NCBI RefSeq assembly: GCF_014692495.1
Contig: NZ_JACOIJ010000004.1
Span: 1-64,000 of the forward strand
DNA: 64,000 nucleotides
Source of the DNA: Sphingobacterium litopenaei
Lineage (GTDB): Bacteria > Bacteroidota > Bacteroidia > Sphingobacteriales > Sphingobacteriaceae
Direction: 5' to 3'
The translations under genes and the position numbers were made by a program. The notes beneath the pieces were generated by a model. The model was given only the letters and a program-made list of their open reading frames with translations. It did no database searches and had not been told where the DNA came from. Shown one piece after another: positions 34,088 to 44,136 of this stretch. Position 1 is the first letter of the stretch; every line of letters starts with the position of its first letter.

Positions 34088-36253
34088 TTAAGGCATCTTC
34101 TTAAACCCTTCTTTTTTGATTTTCCATGTGCCATCTTTTGGAAACCCGGGTGAATCTGAATCAGAGTTGTCCCACCCTTCGAGCATCATTGCTACAGCCG
34201 TCAATATTCCTCCATTACCAGGCAAGTAAATCCGTAATCTATCGTCTTGATAATTGTGTCCATTTTTGAGATAAGTATTAGTTCGGATATCCATAAATAA
34301 AGCATCTAAGGCTTTATTTGAAAGTCCAAGACGAGCCGCATTCATTGCTGTCATTGGGAAATCCCACCCCCATGTATCTGGCCATGACCATCGCTTCCAA
34401 ACTACATCAAAAGTATTTCTCATAATTCCTTTGTCTAATTTAGAGGATGCAGGAACCATTCCTAATGTACCTAATACAGATGGATGATCGGTCATCCACT
34501 TATCAAAGGAATAAGAATCGGGAGCCGTTTCAGTAGATAAATACACGCCATCTTTAACTGGAAGTGGAGCTAATTTATTAATAACCTCATCCCATTTAGG
34601 TTGACGCTTTTCTCCTAAGCGTTCTTTCCATTGTTGAGCAGTTCGCAAAGCCCAATCCCAATAGGCGACCTCATAAGGTGGATTTTTGGTTTGGGCAGCT
34701 GGAAAAACTTCTTGAGCAGGAATTAACCCAAATCCCAAATCGTACAGATCTTTTTCTTTGTTATAAGAGGTAAAGTGAGCCATGAATTCTGCTGTTTCAT
34801 GAATAAGATTTTTATACTTATGCAATACTTTCACATCCTGATTGTGACGGTATAATAATTCGGTCAGGTAAATTAGATGTGGCTGTTGCCAAATTAAAAA
34901 TGCAGCTACAGAAGATGGGCTTTCATCGCCCTCATTACTAGACATTTTGATCCAACGAACACCTTTGTAGCCCTGACGTTGTGCTAACTGTTTTGCCTTA
35001 TTAAAAGTTCTAAAGTAATATTCTAGCGTATGTTCCAAAAGCTCAGGTCTTCCCCATAATGCAAAATGCACCCCATGCCACCAATGCATTTCAGTATGAG
35101 GCTTACCATACCAACTGTTGAATGTCAGACCTGTTTCTTGGGGAGGATTATTGCCTAAGCATTGTACACGAGTCAAATATTGAGACAGTACAATTCTTCT
35201 TTCTAATTCCTTCGCTCGGGAGTCCGTGCTACCTTCAAAATCTACAGCCGCTCCCGAATTCCAAAATTTTGTCCATGCAATTTCACTTTCCTTTTTTGCC
35301 TCAGTAAATAATCCTTTTGTTATACGCTTTTGTGTAGAATGAAAAGCAAAAGAAATTTCAAAGTTCTGTTTGGAAGAAATGGGTTCTACAACGAAATAAT
35401 GCGCGTTAGATTTAGAAACCTGTGCGTTGGTAAAATGTAAAGTTGTGTTGTATTCCGAGCCTTGTAGTGTATGCTTAATTACAGCAGAAGTATTATTTTG
35501 TGCAATAATATTAGAGCTATGTTGCTCTTCATTCGTATAATTTGTTCCCTCATCCAAAAATCTTCCCGTAGGATAAGGATATCTTATATATACTTTAATG
35601 CGTTTTTGTGCAAGCAGTGCGGATTCAATCTTCACACCTACTCTATCCGATTGCTGATAAGAAGCGGTATAAACTTTTACGGGAATATTATCAATGGTAA
35701 ATTGACTGGTTATTAACCCCGTCCATACATCTAAAGTTTGCTCAATATTTTTTATATCCGTGATTTCTGCCTTTTTTCCATTCTTTAAATAGAGTTCTAA
35801 ACCAACATTACCTAACTGCAGACGGTGCGGATTAGCACGAAAATATTCAGTTGCTTCTTTTGGTCTTCCCTCTTCTTTGTGCTGAATGCTATATAAGGCA
35901 TTTCTGCCTTCATTATTAAAGTCATAAGCTTTTAGTGTTTCTTCAAACTTATAATTGTTAGGATTGGGAAAGCTATCCCAACCCCATTCTGACTGCGTCC
36001 CTAAAGAAACTCCTGGTCTATAAAATTCTGGAAAAGATTGCATTCCAGTTACGTCGACGGTATAAGCAAAAGTTCCATTCCCCACCGTTAGAGAGGAGAG
36101 AATATCGACTTCAGTGTTGATAACATTGTGTCGCTGAACTATTTTCTTTCTATTGATTTTAGGGTTTTGAAAAGATTGAAGAGAAAGAAATACAACAATT
36201 AAAACACTGAATCTTACTATATTTTTAGTAAAAAGAGGTGTACGTTTTCCCAT
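34088..36253 (-). CDS. unassigned six-hairpin glycosidase of the pectin locus
   Basis: A 721-residue protein with an N-terminal hydrophobic signal (about residues 11-26), a beta-sandwich-like first half, and an (alpha/alpha)6-type second half with many Trp/His/Tyr residues. Notable stretches are LTFNSWYGKPHTEMHWWHGV near 375, FALWGRPELLEHTLEYYF near 397, IKMSSNEGDESPS near 438 and WDWALRTAQQWKERLG near 525. The pattern recalls GH65/GH95-like enzymes, but I cannot place it in a numbered family. The Glu/Asp in NEGDESPS and the His-rich segment are candidate catalytic residues. Its start overlaps the GH28 gene end by 29 nt, so it is cotranscribed from the promoter at 37675-37719 and should act on the same pectin fragments. 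Confidence 0.8.
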   Translation of the reverse strand: MGKRTPLFTKNIVRFSVLIVVFLSLQSFQNPKINRKKIVQRHNVINTEVDILSSLTVGNGTFAYTVDVTGMQSFPEFYRPGVSLGTQSEWGWDSFPNPNNYKFEETLKAYDFNNEGRNALYSIQHKEEGRPKEATEYFRANPHRLQLGNVGLELYLKNGKKAEITDIKNIEQTLDVWTGLITSQFTIDNIPVKVYTASYQQSDRVGVKIESALLAQKRIKVYIRYPYPTGRFLDEGTNYTNEEQHSSNIIAQNNTSAVIKHTLQGSEYNTTLHFTNAQVSKSNAHYFVVEPISSKQNFEISFAFHSTQKRITKGLFTEAKKESEIAWTKFWNSGAAVDFEGSTDSRAKELERRIVLSQYLTRVQCLGNNPPQETGLTFNSWYGKPHTEMHWWHGVHFALWGRPELLEHTLEYYFRTFNKAKQLAQRQGYKGVRWIKMSSNEGDESPSSVAAFLIWQQPHLIYLTELLYRHNQDVKVLHKYKNLIHETAEFMAHFTSYNKEKDLYDLGFGLIPAQEVFPAAQTKNPPYEVAYWDWALRTAQQWKERLGEKRQPKWDEVINKLAPLPVKDGVYLSTETAPDSYSFDKWMTDHPSVLGTLGMVPASSKLDKGIMRNTFDVVWKRWSWPDTWGWDFPMTAMNAARLGLSNKALDALFMDIRTNTYLKNGHNYQDDRLRIYLPGNGGILTAVAMMLEGWDNSDSDSPGFPKDGTWKIKKEGFKKMP

Positions 36254-37628
36254 TAATTTTTACATTTTTCAAGGTTATATTTTTTAGATAGTCGACTTTA
36301 TACGGTTCTTTTACTCCATTGATATTACAATCAATCATGGTAAAATTGGTCACTGGTGAGGATTCATAAGCAGCAGAAAGTACCGCATATTTTCCGCCGT
36401 GCGTCACATCTAATTTTTCCACCCAAATATTACGAATAGTAGGAATATGATTTCCGGGTTTCTCATAGAACATATTGAAGCGAACCGCAGCTTCCTTATA
36501 TTGCCCAACTTTTGTGTTGTAGAAAAATATATTCTCAATTATTCCACCGCGACTCGAACTCGTTTTGATACGCAAAGCTCTGTCTAGTTCTTTACTATCC
36601 ATGGTATTATTAAGCGCATAAATATTGCGCGCCCCGCCCCCTATCTCACTACCTATAACTACACCGCCATGTCCTTCTTTAAACATGCAATTCTCTATGA
36701 TATGATTTTCCGCAGGACGGCCTATATTTCGACCATCTTGGTCCCGCCCCGATTTAATAGCAATACAATCATCACCTGTATCAAAATAACAGTCTCTAAT
36801 CCAGACATTCTTACAAGCCTCTGGATCTATTCCATCATTATTAGGACCTAATGTTTCAATTTTTACACGTTCAATAAGGACATTTTCACAAAGTACAGGA
36901 TGTAAATTCCACATAGGCGAGTTAATTAGCTTCACATCTGCTATCCATACATTTTTACACAAATAAGTTTGAACAAAATTTGGTCTTAAAAAGTGTCCAT
37001 CGCCATAAACACGATTGCGCGGATTTACTTCATCAGCCATCTGTTGGTGTAACTTCGCACGTGCAGGTTTTTGTTCTCCGGGACGGCTTTCATTCCAACC
37101 GTAATGACGCGCTCCACACCAATACCACCAATGATCCAGATCAGCATTACCATCTAACAATCCCGATCCTGTAATGGCTATATTTTCTTCTTCATAAGCA
37201 TAGATGAAAGCGGAATAATTCATGCATTCCATACCTTCCCAACGGGTAAATACCATAGGATAATCCGAACTATCCCGACTGAATAATAATGTAGCTCCTT
37301 CACTAATGTGAAGATTTACATTACTTTTTAAATATATTGCTCCTGTCAAAAAAGTGCCGCTAGGTACAATAACACGGCCTCCACCATCACTATTACATTT
37401 TTCAATAGCTTCTCGAATAGCATCCGTATTTTTGTGTTTACCATCACCAATGGCACCAAAATCCTTTATATTATAATCTTTATTTCTAAATGAGGGAGCT
37501 TTAATAAGTTTTTTGAGATTTTCAACTTCCTGAAGTGGTTGTTTGGAAGACGTCCACACGTTTCCTTGTCCCCATACAATAAGTGTCATAAAACACAGGA
37601 AAATACATAAGTTTATTCTTATCAACAT
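36225..37628 (-). CDS. GH28 family polygalacturonase-like enzyme (copy 1)
   Basis: A secreted right-handed beta-helix enzyme of 467 residues with a signal peptide (to about WGQ, residue 21). All GH28 catalytic features are present: NNDGIDPEA (about 263-271), DTGDDCIAIKSGRD (about 281-293) with the Asp pair, GHGGVVIGSE (His about 319) and RIKTSS (about 351). It hydrolyses galacturonic acid linkages with inversion. In a rhamnogalacturonan locus it may be a galacturonidase or rhamnogalacturonase. It begins an operon driven by a locus-type promoter 47-91 nt upstream of the start and overlaps the next gene by 29 nt. Confidence 0.95.
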   Translation of the reverse strand: MLIRINLCIFLCFMTLIVWGQGNVWTSSKQPLQEVENLKKLIKAPSFRNKDYNIKDFGAIGDGKHKNTDAIREAIEKCNSDGGGRVIVPSGTFLTGAIYLKSNVNLHISEGATLLFSRDSSDYPMVFTRWEGMECMNYSAFIYAYEEENIAITGSGLLDGNADLDHWWYWCGARHYGWNESRPGEQKPARAKLHQQMADEVNPRNRVYGDGHFLRPNFVQTYLCKNVWIADVKLINSPMWNLHPVLCENVLIERVKIETLGPNNDGIDPEACKNVWIRDCYFDTGDDCIAIKSGRDQDGRNIGRPAENHIIENCMFKEGHGGVVIGSEIGGGARNIYALNNTMDSKELDRALRIKTSSSRGGIIENIFFYNTKVGQYKEAAVRFNMFYEKPGNHIPTIRNIWVEKLDVTHGGKYAVLSAAYESSPVTNFTMIDCNINGVKEPYKVDYLKNITLKNVKINGKTYTSFY

Positions 37629-37674
37629 AGCAATAGATTTGAAATAGAGTAGATTGAACTTTGGTTATCGATTT

Positions 37675-37719
37675 CTAATATACTCAAAAAAGCCTCTTTT
37701 CCTATCCTGCAGTATCCTG
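37675..37719 (-). promoter_or_regulatory. pectin-locus promoter module 1 (GH28/six-hairpin operon)
   Basis: Read on the minus strand: CAGGAT (37719-37714), four bases, CAGGAT (37709-37704), 21 bases, then TATATTAG (37682-37675) as -7 box. The half sites are 10 bp apart. This is one of five modules with identical spacing (see 44090, 52513, 57412 and 61140). The rest of 37629-37933 holds the start region of the divergent plus-strand gene and no further gene. Confidence 0.75.
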
Positions 37720-37933
37720 AAAGATCAACGATTACAGCCGAGAAATCTATTTATAGCTAGAATATTACGGCGTTAGATTAAGGACATTTAAGGTTAAGAC
37801 CTTTTAGTTGTCCTAAAAATTAACCAAAAAGAACTTGAAATACAGAAATATTTATTTAAATGTGGTATTCTTGTAAATAAGCAAATATTTTAACAACTTT
37901 ACGTAAAGACTTTAACACGCATCAAAAATCGCT

Positions 37934-38533
37934 ATGTATAAATCATTTCTTTCTTTCGTATTTCTTTTTGTCTCCATCGTTAGTTTTGCTCAACCCCAAC
38001 CTACATTACAGCAAAAATTACAATCTAACCTGCCAATTCAATCTCAATTTCAGGTTTTATTGAATCAATCCAGAAATCAAGATGCTGATTTTAAGATTAT
38101 ACGAAAGTCAAATATTGATATCATTCAACGGAATGTAAGTGATTCTATAGCGAAATACACTAAAGAAATAGCTTCCTTGAAAGCGAATTCTTCCTCATCT
38201 GTTCAGCAGGTACAATCCTTAAAAGATTCGGTACAGACATTAAGCGAAAGCTTGCGCGTGGAACAAGAGAAAACCGATAGCATCTCCTTTTTGGGGATAG
38301 ACTTTTCAAAACCATCATATCACATGTTGGTATGGTCTATTATTGCGATATTAGGTTTGGCGTTTTTTATTATTCTATTCTCCTTTAGAAAAGCTAAGGT
38401 AGATGCGGTAGAGCATCAAAAAACAGCAGAAGAAGTTCAAAATGATTTTCAGGCTTATAAGAAGAAAGCTATGGAAACCGAACAAAAACTTAAGCGTCAA
38501 TTGCTGGATGAACAAATGAAAAGAGAGTCATAA
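37934..38533 (+). CDS. hypothetical coiled-coil membrane protein
   Basis: A 199-residue protein: signal peptide (SFAQ, about residue 19), a polar helical stretch with heptad-like pattern (about residues 65-118, e.g. QQVQSLKDSVQTLSESLR), one membrane helix (about 131-149) and a charged C-terminal coiled coil. There is no catalytic motif. Homologues in Bacteroidota are common beside unrelated genes and their function is unknown. It sits within the pectin locus, between the GH28/glycosidase operon and SusD, but on the opposite strand and without the locus promoter motif. It is therefore likely to be a bystander. Confidence 0.75.
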   Translation: MYKSFLSFVFLFVSIVSFAQPQPTLQQKLQSNLPIQSQFQVLLNQSRNQDADFKIIRKSNIDIIQRNVSDSIAKYTKEIASLKANSSSSVQQVQSLKDSVQTLSESLRVEQEKTDSISFLGIDFSKPSYHMLVWSIIAILGLAFFIILFSFRKAKVDAVEHQKTAEEVQNDFQAYKKKAMETEQKLKRQLLDEQMKRES

Positions 38534-38563
38534 TCATAAAATTTTTCTCGAATAAAACATAAA

Positions 38564-38589
38564 AAAGCCAACTTAAATAAGTTGGCTTT
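38564..38589. terminator. bidirectional terminator between the coiled-coil protein gene and susD
   Basis: 11-bp stem AAAGCCAACTT / AAGTTGGCTTT with a 4-nt loop between convergent genes. Confidence 0.85.
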
Positions 38590-38614
38590 GACATTTATAC
38601 TCAAATTATAACCA

Positions 38615-40723
38615 CTAATAACCTGGGTTTTGCATAGCTTGCTTTTCTGCTGGAGTTAAAGCTCCTCCATTTTCATTTGTGATTGCATCTAGGAACGATT
38701 GAGGTAACGGTCTATAGTAATGTGTATTTGGATTAAAGACTGAATTTCCTCGTACGAAACCATCGTTGAATGCTTTCCATCTTACTTCTAGTGTTTTTGT
38801 GCGGGCTAAATCTTCCCAACGGTATAGCTCACCACACAGCTCTCTTGTACGTTCATTTAAGATAAAATGCAGCATCTTTTGTGCATTTGTGGTGGCTCCT
38901 AGTTTATTGTAAATAGGAACATCCACAGGTGAGTTGAAAATATCATTTACAGAATTGATTACTAAAGATGAAACCGTAGAAGCAGTCGTTACTGGCATAT
39001 CATTGTTGGATTCATAGTAGGTATTCTTATTCCAATAGATCGCGCCATCAGCAGAGAATCCACCACCTTTTCCAGCAGCATAAGGATTATTTATATACGA
39101 TTGCCCACCATCTACATGTTTTGTACGGTCTTCACCTTGTTTAAACCCTGCTCGATTTCTCAACCTATTGATCCATTGTATGGCATTAGCATATTCTCCT
39201 TCACCTTTACGCACATAAGCCTCTGCTACCATTAGCACATCTTCAGCAGATCGTGCCATAATTGCATCACGCGTACCAAATTGAGAAGCAATATTTACGC
39301 GATATCCATCTCTATATTTGGAGAGGGCTACGTAACGAGAATGCGTACTTGTTCCTTGGGATAAGAAATAACCATAATTACCATGTTCTCCCACCCAAGC
39401 TTGTGATTGACCATTAAAGTAGCGTACGAACGTGTGGGTATTTTGCATTATTCCACCTTTTGCTACAGAAGTTAGATCAGTTCCCACTTTGGTATATCTA
39501 TTATCTCCGGCACTGTTAACAATATATTTTATGGCTAATTCGCCACCTCTAAAACGCTTGGTACCTGCTACCGTTCCTGGAGGGCCCATAGCCGCTTGCT
39601 CATTTGTCCAAGAAGGCGCCCCCGCAGTATTATTACTGCCATAAGTAGTAATAAAAGATTTCCAGAAACGCGAGTCATTGACACGGTCAAAAACATCTAA
39701 TGTATAGTTTGTAGAGCGCGCATAAGAGAACTCACGCCCCCCAGAAATATCGCGAGAAGTACCTGCTAGATCTTGATAAACAGCTGGATAATATAAATGA
39801 ATTTGATTACCATAACGTCCCCAAGTAGCTTGATCATCCGAAAATTGTGCGGAAAGAATTACTTCAGAAACGCGTTCGTTAGGACTATTCGCTTTTTGGT
39901 AATCCCACAATTCAGTGTAATCACTCACCAAGGGATGTGCATTCACTACTTCTGTACCATACTTGATCACGGCATCCAAATCCGCACCTACATAACTTGT
40001 ATTCCATCCACTGTAAAGTTCACTAGCACGTGTCAAATGTGCTTTAGCCAAATAATGTGCTGCTGCCCATTTGGTCACACGACCAAATTCGGAACCTGTA
40101 GGATTCAATAATTTATAAGCTTCTTCTAAATCAGCAATAATTTGAGCGAAACATTCTTCTTCAGTGTTACGTTGGAAGTAAGTTGTTACGCCTTCAGAAG
40201 GTGTCAATTTTAAAGGGACACCACCGAATTGAGTCACCAATTGTAGATAGAAATAGCCGCGCATAAAATAGCCTTCACCTAATCTTACATTGTAATTAGA
40301 GCTTGACTTATCATAATACAAAGGAACATTTTTAATCAACGTATTTGCAGATTCAATTCCAGAATACATATTGTCCCACAAAGGGGCAATATTTTGACCA
40401 CCATAAGTAGTTTCTTGCGGATTTAAGTCCGTTCCATAGCTATTAAAACTGGGCGAGGCATTGTTAGCATCGGTGAATTCATCAACTCCGAGATTGAATA
40501 ATGCCATACCCCAAGTGTAATTAAACTTAAATTTTAGCTTGGAATAGGCACCAGTAGACAAATCGTCCAACCCAGCTTGTGTTTTAAATAAATCTGTACT
40601 CGGTGTAGTAATAAGCTCTTCTTTCAAAAAGTCCTTACTACAAGACTCCATAAAAGATATACAGGTCGCACCTAATAGCGATGCTACTAATAGTTTATAA
40701 TTAATTTTTTTCATGATTTTCAC
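38615..40723 (-). CDS. SusD/RagB-family glycan-binding lipoprotein
   Basis: Surface lipoprotein that forms the lid of a SusC transporter and captures oligosaccharides. It has 702 residues, on the long side for the family. The lipobox ends ESC (about residue 28; SpII signal MKKINYKLLVASLLGATCIS, with the true start possibly at codon 4), followed by the usual SKDFLKEE. Repeated helical TPR-like segments include GYFMRGYFYLQLVTQFGGVPL (near 152), with the conserved Arg/Tyr, and the C-terminal NERTRELCGELYRWEDLART. It is 24 nt downstream of susC. Substrate is presumably rhamnogalacturonan-derived oligosaccharide from context. Confidence 0.96.
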   Translation of the reverse strand: MKIMKKINYKLLVASLLGATCISFMESCSKDFLKEELITTPSTDLFKTQAGLDDLSTGAYSKLKFKFNYTWGMALFNLGVDEFTDANNASPSFNSYGTDLNPQETTYGGQNIAPLWDNMYSGIESANTLIKNVPLYYDKSSSNYNVRLGEGYFMRGYFYLQLVTQFGGVPLKLTPSEGVTTYFQRNTEEECFAQIIADLEEAYKLLNPTGSEFGRVTKWAAAHYLAKAHLTRASELYSGWNTSYVGADLDAVIKYGTEVVNAHPLVSDYTELWDYQKANSPNERVSEVILSAQFSDDQATWGRYGNQIHLYYPAVYQDLAGTSRDISGGREFSYARSTNYTLDVFDRVNDSRFWKSFITTYGSNNTAGAPSWTNEQAAMGPPGTVAGTKRFRGGELAIKYIVNSAGDNRYTKVGTDLTSVAKGGIMQNTHTFVRYFNGQSQAWVGEHGNYGYFLSQGTSTHSRYVALSKYRDGYRVNIASQFGTRDAIMARSAEDVLMVAEAYVRKGEGEYANAIQWINRLRNRAGFKQGEDRTKHVDGGQSYINNPYAAGKGGGFSADGAIYWNKNTYYESNNDMPVTTASTVSSLVINSVNDIFNSPVDVPIYNKLGATTNAQKMLHFILNERTRELCGELYRWEDLARTKTLEVRWKAFNDGFVRGNSVFNPNTHYYRPLPQSFLDAITNENGGALTPAEKQAMQNPGY

Positions 40724-40747
40724 TTTATAAATTTTACGACGCTCTTA

Positions 40748-43700
40748 TTAAAAACCAACACTTACACCCAAAACAAATCCCCTGGTAGTAACCGATGATC
40801 CCACTTGATTAGAGTTATTGTTATAATTGGAAAGATCTGTGTCCAAAAAGTCGATTTTAGAATACAGCATGGCAGGATTCATAAGCTGACCATAGATTTT
40901 AATATTATTAGCTCCTATTCTTTGTAGTTTGGAAGCAGGGAAATTATAGCCAAAACTTACATTTCTCAATTTTATGAATGAACCATCTCTATAATTCATC
41001 GAAGAACTGTACGTATCCGCCGCTTCTCCGTTTGAACCTGGCATATAATATTCTGCATCTTCATTCACTCCAGGAATAAAATAATCTAATTTACGTTGCA
41101 TATACCTTCCATCTAATGTAGCTGCACCTGCATTCACTAAAAATCCCCACCGTGAATAGATGAAAAATGAAAGTTCGAAGTTTTTGTAATTAAAGGTATT
41201 TGATATACCACCAGACCATTTTGGACGGTACGAACCTATTATTTGTCTATCGTTGTTACCATCAATAGCACCATCTGGCACACCATCAGCTCCACTTAAA
41301 TCTTTTACACGGATTTGTCCTGGTTTTCGACCATACTTAGCAGCTTCCGCTTCTTCTGAAGTTTTCCAAATACCATCGTACACGTAATCATAAGCTACAG
41401 CTAATTCTTCTCCAACAAACCATCTATTGTTTACATCTTGAAGATTGCCATTTGCTAATGCCACAATTTCACCTTTATCCTTAGACCATGTCAAAGAAGT
41501 ATTCCATTGGAAATCATCTTTTTGAATATTCACTGTATTCAATTGGAAATCTATACCCCAACCTTTGGTTTTACCCACATTTGCATTAGTTGAAGTATAT
41601 CCTAAAATGGAAGGAATCAGCATAGACATCAACAAATCATTAGTCTTTGTGCTATATACATCTAACGCACCATTGATTCTATTGTTGAATAAACCATAAT
41701 CCAAACCGACGTTAAATTGTGTAGTACGCTCCCAGCCCAATTGCGGATTAGCCATTTTTTGAGGATTTGCTGCTGAAGGATCAGAAGCAACATAGCCAGG
41801 TGTCGAAGTCGTTGTATTCCAATTATAAAATACTTGCGTTAAACCACCTTTGGAAGCATAAGGACCAATACCTTGGTTACCTACTACACCAAGACCTGCT
41901 CTCAACTTCAATGCATTCACTACAGAAGAATTCTGCATGAAATTTTCTTTGTCAATGCGCCATGCTAATGACACCGAAGGGAATGAATCCCATTGATAGC
42001 CTGGAGCTAACACCGATGAACCGTCCCAACGTGTGAAAGCAGTTAAAATATAGCGGTCTTTGTAGATATAATTCAATCGCGCTAAGTAGGATTCTAATTG
42101 ATACTCTCTCAATCCTGTGCCATAGGACCCCACAAATCCACCTGAAGATATATTATACCATAATTCTTGTGCACTATATACATCTGTTGCGCGCATCGTA
42201 GCACTTTCATAGTTGTATCCAGAAGCGGATTGCAAGAAGGTCAACCCTAATTTGTGATCCGTACCAAAGTCCCTATCGTAGAAAACTAAATTATCTAAGG
42301 TCCATGCAATAGTTCTATCGGGACTATATGTTACAGCATTATTTCCATCTCCGTTTATACCTTCAGCTGCATTAGCAATTCCCAGTCTATAGTGTCTGTA
42401 TTCAGGACCAAATTGAATTTTATAACGTAACCCTTTCAATGGTGAATAGATATTTCCTAAATCAATCTGACCAAACAAACTACCGGTAGCCACAAGACTT
42501 TGACGTTGATTTGTATTATGCTCCAACTCATTTATAGGGTTGATAATATTGATATCTCCCGCTGCTGGGTTACGAATAAAGTTGCCATCGGCATCATATG
42601 GAACAGTCCAAGGAAGCATTCCTCTTAGCGCATTGTAATAATCACCTGCTCCAGTAGTAGATTTAGTAAAACTATATCCATAATCTTGGTCACCATACGT
42701 TAGATTTAAATTAGCACCCATAGTAAACCATTTAGTAGGTGATGCTTCAAAGCTAATTTTTGAAGTAAATCTTTCGTATAGTTGTCCTGGTTGTGTGGCA
42801 TCTTGTTTTAAGTAACCAAAAGAACCATATCCTTGTGTTACTTCGCTACCACCTGAAACGCTTAACGTGTGTTCTGTAGATAATGCGTCCTTTCTTCCTA
42901 CTGACGCCCAATCAAATTCACCTACCAATGAAGGATCCCACACGGTATTATTTTGTGTCCAACCTTTTGCAATATTTGCCCAAGAAGCAGCAACTGATCC
43001 CCAACGAGCAAAATCCTCACTGTAATTTGGCGTAGTCGATTTTGTTTTTGCTAAGCGTGCGTAGTCAATCCATTCCGCAGCGGACATGTATTCCATTACA
43101 TCGTACATTTTTTCTGCAGTCGCCGTTCCTGCGTAAGTAAGTGAAGTTCTTCCTTTTTTACCTTTTTTGGTAGTCACCAAAACAACACCATTTGCGCCTC
43201 GAGAACCATAAACAGCGGTAGCAGAAGCGTCTTTCAAGATGTCGATAGACTCAATATCCGATGGATTGATATTATCAATACCACTTCCTTGCAAGGGCAT
43301 ACCATCAACAACGTAAAGCGGGCTATTCGTTGCAGATAGTGATCTTAGTCCACGAATAGTGATACCTCCCGTTGTTCCAGGACGTTGGTTGGATGTGATA
43401 TCTACACCGGCTGTTTTTCCTTGCATAGCCTGCAACGCATCTTTGACAGGCATAGCTTTAAGTTCTTTTTCTCCAATACTCGCTACAGCACCTGTAACAT
43501 CAGATTTTCGAACGACGTTATATCCGACTACCACGACCTCATCCACCTCCAGATTATCTTGTGATAACTGCACATTGATAGTCGATCTACCTCCTACAGA
43601 CTCTTCTCGCAAAGTGTAGCCGATAACTCTAAAAATCAGTACTGCGTTATTTGGTACATCAATAGTATATTGACCTGAAGCATTACTAGCTACCGACCTT

Positions 43701-43885
43701 GACGTTCCTTTCACTGAGATTGTTACGCCCTCAAGTGGACTTCCCCCATCATCCGTAACTCTACCAGTCACTTGATTTTGACCAAAAGCTGTAATAAAAC
43801 TTATACTCATCAAACATACAAGCAGAAATGCTTTTATGCTTAAAAACTTTTGGAAAAATTGATTAGTTTGTTTTTTCCTTTTCAT
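40748..43885 (-). CDS. SusC/RagA-family TonB-dependent glycan transporter
   Basis: A 1045-residue outer-membrane transporter: N-terminal signal region, carboxypeptidase-D-like domain (VTGRVTDDGGSPLEGVTISV, about 38-57), the TonB-box-like segment VDEVVVVGY, then the SusC signature plug (TIRGLRSLSATNSPLYVVDG and DIESIDILKDASATAVYGSR) and a large barrel. It works with the adjacent SusD as a 'pedal-bin' importer. There is an approximately 200-nt leader between the locus promoter (44090-44134) and the start, longer than for the other operons. The leader has no obvious hairpin. Confidence 0.97.
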   Translation of the reverse strand: MKRKKQTNQFFQKFLSIKAFLLVCLMSISFITAFGQNQVTGRVTDDGGSPLEGVTISVKGTSRSVASNASGQYTIDVPNNAVLIFRVIGYTLREESVGGRSTINVQLSQDNLEVDEVVVVGYNVVRKSDVTGAVASIGEKELKAMPVKDALQAMQGKTAGVDITSNQRPGTTGGITIRGLRSLSATNSPLYVVDGMPLQGSGIDNINPSDIESIDILKDASATAVYGSRGANGVVLVTTKKGKKGRTSLTYAGTATAEKMYDVMEYMSAAEWIDYARLAKTKSTTPNYSEDFARWGSVAASWANIAKGWTQNNTVWDPSLVGEFDWASVGRKDALSTEHTLSVSGGSEVTQGYGSFGYLKQDATQPGQLYERFTSKISFEASPTKWFTMGANLNLTYGDQDYGYSFTKSTTGAGDYYNALRGMLPWTVPYDADGNFIRNPAAGDINIINPINELEHNTNQRQSLVATGSLFGQIDLGNIYSPLKGLRYKIQFGPEYRHYRLGIANAAEGINGDGNNAVTYSPDRTIAWTLDNLVFYDRDFGTDHKLGLTFLQSASGYNYESATMRATDVYSAQELWYNISSGGFVGSYGTGLREYQLESYLARLNYIYKDRYILTAFTRWDGSSVLAPGYQWDSFPSVSLAWRIDKENFMQNSSVVNALKLRAGLGVVGNQGIGPYASKGGLTQVFYNWNTTTSTPGYVASDPSAANPQKMANPQLGWERTTQFNVGLDYGLFNNRINGALDVYSTKTNDLLMSMLIPSILGYTSTNANVGKTKGWGIDFQLNTVNIQKDDFQWNTSLTWSKDKGEIVALANGNLQDVNNRWFVGEELAVAYDYVYDGIWKTSEEAEAAKYGRKPGQIRVKDLSGADGVPDGAIDGNNDRQIIGSYRPKWSGGISNTFNYKNFELSFFIYSRWGFLVNAGAATLDGRYMQRKLDYFIPGVNEDAEYYMPGSNGEAADTYSSSMNYRDGSFIKLRNVSFGYNFPASKLQRIGANNIKIYGQLMNPAMLYSKIDFLDTDLSNYNNNSNQVGSSVTTRGFVLGVSVGF

Positions 43886-44089
43886 TATATAAAATCTAAT
43901 AGTTTGTTCTGGTTATCCTATGGTTGAAAAATTCCCCTATTGAAATCAATAAGAAATGCCTTCACGCACGAATGAATTAAGCATCGTCTTTTGATATACA
44001 TTACAATTATTTTCTCCTGGTTAAAAGAAAATAAATCAGGTCTATAATTTCACAGTAGATGCATATAAGCTACATCCTATCCATATAAC

Positions 44090-44134
44090 TAAAGATAGGT
44101 ATGCATATTTATTTGAGCATCCTGTGATGTCCTG
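44090..44134 (-). promoter_or_regulatory. pectin-locus promoter module 2 (susCD)
   Basis: On the minus strand: CAGGAC (44134-44129), four bases, CAGGAT (44124-44119), 21 bases, TATCTTTA (44097-44090). Same geometry as the other four modules. The upstream half site ends only 3 nt from the stop codon of the GntR-type gene. This places a separate susCD promoter just after that gene. Confidence 0.72.
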
Positions 44135-44136
44135 TA

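Noticed and set aside
36225..36253. 29-nt overlap of two genes as a sign of frameshift
   Set aside because: Both proteins are full length: GH28 ends normally and the second gene begins with a signal peptide, so translational coupling explains the overlap.
38594..38603. TTTATACTCA, identical to part of the GntR-gene dyad
   Set aside because: It is a single half site after the susD stop without a partner; probably chance in AT-rich DNA.
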